64,000 nucleotides of DNA from Lotus japonicus (taxonomy: Eukaryota; Streptophyta; Magnoliopsida; Fabales; Fabaceae). Positions 56,474-64,000 of the stretch are shown here, piece by piece. The number at the start of each line of letters is the position of its first letter. The first letter of the stretch is position 1. Both the position numbers and the translations under genes were made by a program. The stretch spans positions 61,680,195-61,744,194 of the forward strand of contig NC_080046.1 of NCBI RefSeq assembly GCF_012489685.1, read 5' to 3'. Below the pieces are notes generated by a model. That model searched no databases, was not told where the DNA came from, and saw nothing but the letters and a program-made list of their open reading frames with translations.

Positions 56474-58597
56474 TTAGGGCCTCCATGGAACTGAAGGAGT
56501 TGGCATGAATTTCATAGGGCCTCCATTGAGCTGTTGATTAACTGGACCTGGGGGAGGTGAACTCCTCCTACCTTGGAAATTTGGCTGGACTTGGGGAGGA
56601 GTTGGGTTTGATTGGTGTGGAGGCCTAAACATTGGAGCTCTAATAGGGGGTGGCCTATACCCTCCTGTGGGAGCTCTTATGGCAGTTGTTGAAGGCCTAT
56701 GCACAATTCCAGTGGGAGCATTGGGCCAGATAACATATCCAATAGGGGCAGGTCCACGGGCTGGGGCATGAGCTGATGTAGGCCTATGGGGAATTGGAGT
56801 GGGTTGGCTTTGTAGAGGTGGAGCTTCATGAGTTGGCTGGCTTATGACTTCAGGATTTGCACCTCTCCCACCTCTTCCATCTCTTCTTCCTGTACCACCT
56901 CTTCTTCCTGTACCACCTCTTGTGCCCCTACTTGAACTCCTTCTTGCTCTGCCACCTCTAGCTGCTGGAGTGGGCATTGGATCAGCTGGAGCATTTGAAG
57001 TTCCCTACAACAAGAAATTAAATAGAATTAATAATTTCATTATAGTACAAGGAAGAAGTAAAATTGTGAGAATAATTTACCTCAGGTGCTGGATGTCTTG
57101 GCTGGGAGACATCAATCTCATTAGGTGCACTTTGAGACAAATCAATTTCAGTTTGCAGCCCTGGCTGTGCATCAACATTTTCAGTTTGCCCACCATTTTC
57201 AGTTTGTTCACCATTCTCTGTCTCCTCAGGTGGTGGTGGAACCCAATTCCTGGGCAAACGTGACACACCTTGGCGGTGGCAGCCCCTTGAGTTGTGACCT
57301 GTCAAACCACACCTTGTGCATGTAATGTATGGATAAGTTCTTCTCAGCCTTGTCCTTGATCCTCCAGCCACTTGCTGCTCAGTTGCATCTCTTCTCCTCT
57401 TCCTCTTTGGTCTTCCAGCTTTCCTCTTTGGCACATTGGGTGGAAGTGGCTTAACATAATCAGTTGGCTCCCAGTATTAGGAAACTCCATGCCAAGTTCT
57501 AGATGGATATTGCCATACCCTGCAGTTTCATCAAACTGTGGGAAAGTTTGCTTAACCCTACAATTGCCCTCATCATCTGTACTCACAGGACTATGGAGGT
57601 CCTCACTACAATAAGAGTTGTTGTCATCATCCAAAGACCAATTTTCCTCTTCAATTTCATCTGGTATGTAGTCACTGTCATTATCTGACTCAGTACCAGT
57701 TAATACAGACTTTCCCTTTGTATGAGCCATATTAAATGCATCACCATCTGACTCAGTGTCACTATTGTCATCTGAGACTGGATCATTGATTCTCCTCCCC
57801 ATGCCATGGAAGTCATACTGTTCAAAAGCCTTTTGTTTCCCCTTGTCATTTCTTCTTCTATTCTCCTCTTCATTAACTATCTCATTCACATCCTCAACAG
57901 CCACCCTCTCATTCCCATGAACACCACCAATCCCACTTCCCTCACCAGTCACACTCTCATTCCCATTACCAGCACCAATCCCACTTCCCTCACCAGTCAC
58001 CCTTTCATTCCCATGAACACTACCAATCCCACTTCCCTCACCAGTCACCCTCTCATTCACATTATCAGCACCAATCTCACTTCCCTCACCAGTCACCCTC
58101 TCATTCCCATTTTCAGCACCAATCCCACTTCCCTCTTCAGACACATTTCCCACACCACAACCCAGCCCATCTTCATCAGCAACAATAGACTCAATCACCA
58201 CAACTGCACCATCTTCATCAGCAGGTGGGGGTGGGGGTGGGGGTGGGGGTGGAGGAATCATAGATAAGGGCTTATGGTGAGGGTGCTCAAAATAAATCTC
58301 AATCTCCCCATTGTTCAACTTGGCTGCTTTACAAATATCCATGATATCACGATCAGTGGAAAGTTCATTCAACACAATGTCCTCTGAAACTGTTGGGTCA
58401 CGCCACCATATGTTCTGAAACACTGCATAGCCATGTTCTTTGCCCATTAACGTCACAATGTTAACATTTATTCTGTCAAAATCCAAATCCTCCCAGACAC
58501 ACATTTGACCCCCTTCATAGGACACATTGCCATTCTCACCACTAAACTCTAGCAATCCACCATGATACAATATCAGAGTGACATTGTTATCATCCAT
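56474..58597 (-). pseudogene. Mutator-like transposase gene with the catalytic core deleted
   Basis: On the minus strand from ATG at 58597 (MDDNNVTLILYHGGLLEFSG) comes a PB1-like N-terminal domain of about 115 residues. It is followed by polyproline, a 48-bp coding minisatellite, an acidic region (DNDSDYIPDEIEEENWSLDD) and FPQFDETAGYG...LELGMEFPN, the usual lead-in to the MULE transposase domain. At 57478 the sequence jumps, one frame off, to YVKPLPPNVPKRKAGRPKRK and a CCHC knuckle (CTRCGLTGHNSRGC), the normal MULE C-terminus. An intron (57080-57005) and a Pro/Arg/Gly-rich last exon ending PTPSVPWRP follow. The DDE transposase domain and SWIM finger expected between are absent, and the junction shifts frame, so no active transposase can be made. 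Confidence 0.85.
57900..58145 (-). repeat. Coding minisatellite, ~48-bp unit, five copies
   Basis: The transposase N-terminal part contains five degenerate repeats of a 16-residue unit of the form GEGSGIGAxNGNERVT. DNA identity between units is high (CCAATCCCACTTCCCTCACC recurs on the plus strand). Polyproline encoded by GGGGGT repeats lies just upstream at 58225-58255. Confidence 0.88.
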
Positions 58598-59430
58598 CTG
58601 TAAAAAAATGAAGATATCCAACAGTCAAGAACTGCAACACAAAATAGGGTTTCAAACTCATGGTAGGTTACTCACAAAGAAACTAACGAATAGAATAGAG
58701 TAAAATCCCTACATGCATAGAATCATGCATCAGAAATCCCAATGTTAAGAAAACCCCATAAAAATTGAAACTTTAACACAGACACAAAACCCATTTCAGA
58801 ATAACTAGTTCAGGTACAACTTCCGGTTAGAGTTGAAAACATAGTTTAGGGATCTGAAATTTAGGGTTTACATAAGCATATTATACAGATTTCAACTGCA
58901 TATTGCAAGATTGAAACGAAAAAATGTTACCTTTGTACGTTAATGAAGAGCACCGTTGCTCCTCTCGTGAGGACCACCGTAGACGATCGTTCTTCTTCGC
59001 CAAAGTCGAGTGCTCGTACGCCTCCGACGAACAACCACCGCTATCCTCACGCTCACCGTCGTACCTAGCGCTCTCCGTCACTCCTTCTCTCTGTTAGTGC
59101 AACTGGAAATGTAAGAAGTGTAGAGGTTGCTAATATGAGGAGGAAGGTGGTAAGGACCTATTTGACCATATTATCTGCCTACCCTGATCTGACACGTACC
59201 CTACGTTTTTTAGTTTTGGGGGGAAACTTTTTTATTTCCACATCAGCTATGGATTTATAAAAAAAGAAAATCCATGTCACACTTCCGTTAACGGAAGTTA
59301 CTTTTTTTTAACGAAGGACCATCAATGAGGGAGATTTGCCACTTCCAGGGACCACGGGCGTCATTTTAGAAGTTTAGGGACGAAGTTGAAGGCGGTGGAC
59401 ACTTTCAGGGACGAACTTGGCTATTTACCC

Positions 59431-59749
59431 ATTTAGAGTGTATCTTTAGGTCTTGAATTCGTAGTATGGCATGTAAAGTTAATTTTGGATCAGAGTTAAC
59501 TTCTACTATGATGAACCACAACATTATTTAGTTATGGCCAAAATGCCAAATTATTTTTGGGTTTGCAAAGTCATAATATTTGTCCTGCTAGAAGCCTATA
59601 ATTATTTAGCGGTGAAATCACTAAGATAAGCGATGTTATTAAATACACCAGTAGCCAACAAAACCAGAAAAACAGTACCCAAACACGCCAACAAACCAAA
59701 CCAGTATACAAACACTTCAAATTGAACCGCTAATGATCACACACGTCTA
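59431..59749 (+). promoter_or_regulatory. Upstream region of the PPR gene
   Basis: Only about 320 bp separate the Mutator-like element from the PPR start codon. No motif stands out. The element end may have displaced or become part of the promoter (inference). Confidence 0.35.
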
Positions 59750-61879
59750 ATGTTGGTGTTGATTTCTGCGAGTTTCAGATTCAGAATCGTACATCGATCT
59801 CTTTCACTCGAGCTACCAAACCCAACTCTACTAAGATGGGTTTCAAGTTCCAGTTCCATCAAAGCCCCTTCACTCCTTCAAGACCCACAACACTGCATTC
59901 GCATTTTCTGCAATGCCAGGCAACACCAGAACCCTGCAGAGTGCGAGCTTGCATTGGTTTCCGCACTCAAGTCATGTTCTTCCATCTCATCCCCTTCTCA
60001 GGGCCGCCAAATCCATTCACTGGCCTTGAAACTTGGATTCCACTCCAACACCTTCATTCAAAACAGCTTAATCAACATGTATGCCAAATGCGGTTCAATT
60101 TCTGATGCCCGGTTGCTTTTTCAGGCTTGTCCTGTGTTGGACCCTGTATCCTGTAACATTATGATTTCTGGGTATGTGAAAGCTGGTCAATTGGACAATG
60201 CCTGCCAACTGTTTGACATAATGCCTGGTAAAGGTTGTGTCTCCTACACAACCATGATCAAGGGTCTTGTGCAAAATGACTGCTTTGGAGAAGCCCTTGA
60301 GGTTTTCAAGGACATGATGTCTGATAGTGTGGTCCCTAATGACTTGACTCTGATGAATGTGATATCTGCTTGCTCGCGTTTTGGTGAAATTTGGAACTGT
60401 CGAATGATTCATGCCTTGGCGATTAAATTGGCCGTTGACGGGTTAGTCCTTGTTTCGACGAATTTGATGCATGCGTACTGCCTTTGCTCAGGCGTAGGGG
60501 AAGCGAGAAGGTTGTTTGATAAGATGCCTGAGCGGAATCTAGTTACGTGTAATGTGATGTTAAATGGATATTCAAAGACAGGCCTTGTTGACATGGCGAG
60601 GGAGTTGTTTGAGAGAATTCCTGATAAAGATGTGATTTCTTGGGGCACAATGATTGATAGTTATACCCAATTGGATTGTTTGCGTGAAGCTTTAATGATG
60701 TATCGTGCAATGCTAAGAACTGGACTGGGACCTAATGAAGTCATGATGGTGAATTTGATTTCAACATGCGGTCGTCGGACTGCAATTGGTGACGGTCGGC
60801 AATTGCATGGAACAGTTATTAAGAAAGGCTTTGACTATAACAATTTTATACAGACTACGATTATCTCTTTTTATGCAGCTTGTGGGATGATGGACCTTGC
60901 CTCTTTGCAATTTGAAATGGGTGTAAAGGATCACCTAGAATCATGGAATGCTCTTGTTGCTGGATTCATAAAATGTGGAATGACAGACCAGGCGAGGCAA
61001 GTCTTTGATAAGATGCCTGAAAGAGATGTGTTTTCGTGGAGTACCATGATTTCTGGCTATGCACAAACCGAACAGCCCAAGATGGCACTTGAAGTCTTCC
61101 ATAAAATGGTAGCCAGTGGAATCAAACCAAATGAAGTCACCATGGTGAGTGTATTCTCTGCAATTGCCACATTAGGCACATTGAAGGAAGGAAGGTGGGC
61201 CCATGATTACATAAGTAGCGAATGTATTCCTTTGAATGACAATTTGCGTGCTGCTCTGATCGATATGTATGCAAAATGTGGGAGCATCAACAGCGCCTTA
61301 CAATTTTTCAATCAGATTCGAGACGAAGTCTCTTCTGTGTCCCCATGGAATGCAATTTTATGTGGGTTAGCCTCACATGGATATGCAAGTATGTGCCTAG
61401 AGGTGTTTTCTGATTTGCATAGGTATCATATTAAACCCAATCCAATTACATTTATAGGAGTCCTAAGTGCTTGTTGCCATGCGGGGCTGGTTGAGTCTGG
61501 GCGGAGAATATTTAAAAGCATGAAGAGTACATACAATGTGGAACCAGATATCAAGCATTATGGTTGTATGGTTGATCTTTTGGGCAGAGCAGGGCTATTA
61601 GAGGAAGCTGAGGAAATTATTAGGAGCATGCCTATGGAGGCCGACATTGTGATATGGGGAACTTTATTAGCAGCATGTAGAACTCATGGAAATGTCAATA
61701 TAGGAGAGAGGGCTGCAGAGAGTTTGGCAGGGTTGGCACCATCTCATGGTGGAGGTAAAGTACTACTATCAAACATATATGCAGATGCAGGAAGGTGGGA
61801 AGATGTATCACTGGTAAGAAGAGTCATGCAGGGTCAGAAAATGGAGAGAATGCCTGGGTGCAGTGGTGTTATAAGGTAG
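59750..61879 (+). CDS. MEF18: PLS/E-class pentatricopeptide repeat protein, MEF18-like
   Basis: Intronless ORF of 709 aa, as usual for plant PPR genes. The N-terminus (MLVLISASFRFRIVHRSLSL) is basic and Ser-rich with no acidic residues at first, consistent with a mitochondrial presequence. Repeats run from about residue 70 to 620 with typical text: NSLINMYAKCGSISDARLLF, NVMLNGYSKTGLVDMARELF, ALIDMYAKCGSINSALQFF and TFIGVLSACCHAGLVESGRR. It ends with an E domain (DIVIWGTLLAACRTHGNVNI, then LLSNIYADAGRWEDVSLVRR). There is no DYW deaminase. E-class proteins guide C-to-U RNA editing and recruit a DYW partner in trans (family knowledge). MEF18/At5g19020 is proposed because the other neighbour here resembles At5g19025; orthology is not proven. 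Predicted start: first ATG, 59750. Confidence 0.85.
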   Translation: MLVLISASFRFRIVHRSLSLELPNPTLLRWVSSSSSIKAPSLLQDPQHCIRIFCNARQHQNPAECELALVSALKSCSSISSPSQGRQIHSLALKLGFHSNTFIQNSLINMYAKCGSISDARLLFQACPVLDPVSCNIMISGYVKAGQLDNACQLFDIMPGKGCVSYTTMIKGLVQNDCFGEALEVFKDMMSDSVVPNDLTLMNVISACSRFGEIWNCRMIHALAIKLAVDGLVLVSTNLMHAYCLCSGVGEARRLFDKMPERNLVTCNVMLNGYSKTGLVDMARELFERIPDKDVISWGTMIDSYTQLDCLREALMMYRAMLRTGLGPNEVMMVNLISTCGRRTAIGDGRQLHGTVIKKGFDYNNFIQTTIISFYAACGMMDLASLQFEMGVKDHLESWNALVAGFIKCGMTDQARQVFDKMPERDVFSWSTMISGYAQTEQPKMALEVFHKMVASGIKPNEVTMVSVFSAIATLGTLKEGRWAHDYISSECIPLNDNLRAALIDMYAKCGSINSALQFFNQIRDEVSSVSPWNAILCGLASHGYASMCLEVFSDLHRYHIKPNPITFIGVLSACCHAGLVESGRRIFKSMKSTYNVEPDIKHYGCMVDLLGRAGLLEEAEEIIRSMPMEADIVIWGTLLAACRTHGNVNIGERAAESLAGLAPSHGGGKVLLSNIYADAGRWEDVSLVRRVMQGQKMERMPGCSGVIR

Positions 61880-62104
61880 TGTATGGAGTTTCAATTCACT
61901 TACATTGTTTGCTAATTTTAAGGATGAAAATGCATGACTCTTCTTACCAGATGCAGTGACTCTTCTTATCATGCATTTAGGTTTTGTAAATTGTCTAGAA
62001 ATGCTCATTACCAGTTGTGCTTTATGCTTTACGTATAATGTTATTGTTATATTGGGCTTCAAATTTTGGTTTGGAACCTGGACTGGTGGAAATCAGGGAA
62101 TTTA

Positions 62105-64000
62105 AGTGTTTGTTTTTTGGCTCCTTTCTTTGTTCAGTCTGCAATTTCTTTGTCCCTAGTCTGTGGCCCAATCTCTGGTGTCCATTTCTTCTCTGGTTTG
62201 TACTTGCCTTTACTAAAGTTGGGTATTGTTCTTATTCCAGATACGCATAATAGGAAGAGGCGCCTGTTTCCACAGGTGAAGGGAACAAAAACTGGGTTTT
62301 AGTTTGAACATACATAGAATGATTAAGTTTCTTGTGGTGGTATAGATGGGTTGACTGGGGTAGAAATGGGATAGTGCTGAAAAAGTCTAGAAATAAATCC
62401 AATCAGTATCCTTTAACAATTGTCCATAATTTGTGTCAAATGAGATTCAGCCTACTTATAGTTCATTTGAACCTACTACAGAAACTAACCATCATCATGG
62501 TAATTGCAAAATTCTTCAATTATAGTTTTGCTCCAAGGTATAAATTATACGCTACTTATTGTGTTGTTTGCTTTTTCTCTTTAAAACTAGAAATATTGAT
62601 ATTTTTATGGTAATTTAGTTAACCTATTGGTTTGTACATTTATTTTCAAGAGAACAGGACCTTATGTTCCTCAGTTTGATCTTACAATCCAATCTTTGGT
62701 GAACCTTGACCTGTCAGAGGAAAGATTGTAATTATGATGAAAACAATGATATGAGCATGTAAAAGTAGTGGCCCACTTGGCTTTTGATTCCCCTGGATTG
62801 CATTAAGAAAAGTTACCAGGAGGGTTTCTACTTTAGCATGAATGTTAAAGTCAATAACGTTCTTTGTTTGTTATATTCACCTTAAGTTTACAGAAAAATA
62901 ATTGCAGAATAGAAGCTAGCTTAATTTTTGTTTGTTTTTTTTGGGGTAAAAATTGTCAATATCTAACTTTATGCATCCCTAGATTTGCTAATTTAGCTGT
63001 CAGCTGATTAATATTTTGTTGGATAGTGCGTCATTTGGGTACGTAGAATAGTATGGCTTTTGGCTGTGAGCATTTTGTATATGGGTCTTATCTCTTTCAT
63101 CAAGGTGGATAGCATAGATACTTTGTGCTACTACTTTGGCTTCCTATGGGCCTATTCTTGTCATCGCCTATAATACCTCTACCTCCCTGGGTTGGAAATA
63201 TTCTTGTTATCTTGTACCTTAAAACGTGACTAGCTTTTCTGGAATTATGATTTGATTGTCTCCCCATGTTGAATGTTTAATTTTATATCTTTTCACTAAT
63301 TAAAATTGTTGGTGTCACCAGATACTGTGACTTTGAGCGTAGGTACTAAACGTAATTTGCTTTAAACAGAAGCATGATTTCTCAACCATGTTTTCCTTGT
63401 TCAACCAGTTTATAACTTCAAATCGGTGTTTATGAATCCTTTTTTGTCTGAGACCCTCAGTATCCAGACTTATTTCATGACTAGTTTGAGTAGAGCATGT
63501 TAATCCACCTAAGGGGATAAAGTTCTCTTGATGCCTTTTTTTGCTTCCAATTCATAAGGTTCAAGACTTCAAGTATGAAATTTTGCTGAAGATTAAACAA
63601 ACTCTTTCCTTCTCATACCATTACGCAGTAGTATTAGGTGTTTTATGAATCCATTAATAGCTTGCTCGGTTATGCGGTCGGAAGCCCTATAAACACTTGT
63701 AAGGAGAAGGAACAAAGTGCAGCTTCTGGTGTTATCGTGTTTTGGACTGTGTACCAATAGTCATTCAAACATGCTATAAGTATAAAGCATATGATAGTTT
63801 AACTTTTCATCCTTTTCTGCTTATGTAAATGAATGCTCTATTGTCACCTATACTTCACCTCAGTCTGTTTTTTTCAGGGTGTTTGACTGTGAACTTTGTT
63901 CTGGAACTGTTACATGGTGTTATATTTTCCCTCCTAAACTTTCCTGTCATCCCACAAAATGTTTATTCTAAAGTTGTGGGCATCATTTACTTGAAAAAGA
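62105..64000 (+). repeat. Segmental duplication, copy B (continues past the window end)
   Basis: Same order and orientation as 52020-54000. The window ends before the point (about 64157) where the copy of the L34e-like last exon would fall. Short ORFs at 62017-62302 have a counterpart at 52022-52219, but similarity includes frame differences, so I do not call a gene. The interval 61880-62104 is the PPR 3' flank with no other feature. Confidence 0.92.

Larger units (their letters stand above)
54953..59430. mobile_element. Mutator-like element with ~193-bp TIRs (4.5 kb), GRF gene plus core-deleted transposase
   Basis: The left terminal repeat (54953-55146; TAAATAGCCAAGTTCGTCCC near its start) is inverted at 59238-59430, where the reverse complement begins GGGTAAATAGCCAAGTTCGT. 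The arms match over about 190 bp with few differences and end at CCACATCAGCTATGGATTT. No clean 9-bp target duplication was found (left GATAAAGTA, right ATTTAGAGT), so ends may have drifted. Inside, two genes converge as in MuDR: an intact GRF zinc-finger gene (+) and a transposase gene (-) whose catalytic core is deleted. It lies between the L34e-like and PPR genes. Confidence 0.88.

Noticed and set aside
57806..58267. 153-aa plus-strand ORF with SLTSHPLIP repeats
   Set aside because: It is the complement of the coding minisatellite in the transposase gene.

Overview
The window is plant nuclear DNA, A+T-rich, with split genes using GT-AG introns and heavy transposon content. It is most likely from a dicot and probably a legume; that is inference from gene and repeat style, since no species marker was found. 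Five host genes are supported: a DUF21/CNNM-type CBS membrane protein (26.1-30.6 kb, + strand, 13 exons), a short DVL/ROTUNDIFOLIA-like polypeptide (35.6-35.9 kb, -), a SERINC/TMS family membrane protein (38.0-42.9 kb, +, 6 exons), an At5g19025-like 'ribosomal L34e superfamily' membrane protein (45.3-54.2 kb, +, 2 exons split by an 8.1-kb intron) and an intronless PLS/E-class pentatricopeptide protein resembling MEF18/At5g19020 (59.75-61.9 kb, +). In Arabidopsis the last two are neighbours (locus numbers At5g19020 and At5g19025), which suggests conserved microsynteny.

The left 25.7 kb is essentially all transposons. In order it holds: a 570-bp hAT-like element; three related Helitrons in direct orientation that share a 5' end and carry RPA1-like (replication protein A large subunit) genes; and a fourth, unrelated Helitron in the opposite orientation. 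RPA copy 2 has an intact 10-exon, 522-codon gene. Copy 1 has a broken RPA gene plus captured BRCA1-type BRCT exons. Copy 3 is decayed. Nested in or near the Helitrons are two small Mutator-type elements with 9-bp target duplications (one holding an array of short palindromes) and a 134-bp near-perfect palindrome. Two insertions (Helitron 1 and the 542-bp MITE) have an empty-site copy beside them because they landed in one member of a tandem duplication.

The right part alternates host genes and insertions. A 2.3-kb Mutator-like element with perfect 9-bp target duplications carries remnants of a transposase-like gene and of a plant-mobile-domain (MAIN-LIKE) gene. A 5'-truncated antisense copia element lies in the last SERINC intron. 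A 4.3-kb copia element with two 271-bp LTRs that look identical lies in the L34e-like intron; its single long ORF has gag, protease, integrase and RNase H but no reverse transcriptase. A 4.5-kb Mutator-like element carries an intact GRF zinc-finger gene facing a transposase gene whose catalytic core is deleted. A block of about 2 kb covering the 3' part of the L34e-like intron is repeated downstream of the PPR gene, with a period of about 10 kb.

No rRNA, genuine tRNA, CRISPR or bacterial-type operon was seen. The strongest candidates for unusual biology are the RPA-only Helitron family with BRCA1 capture, the RT-less but recently mobile copia element, and the GRF-plus-core-deleted Mutator element.
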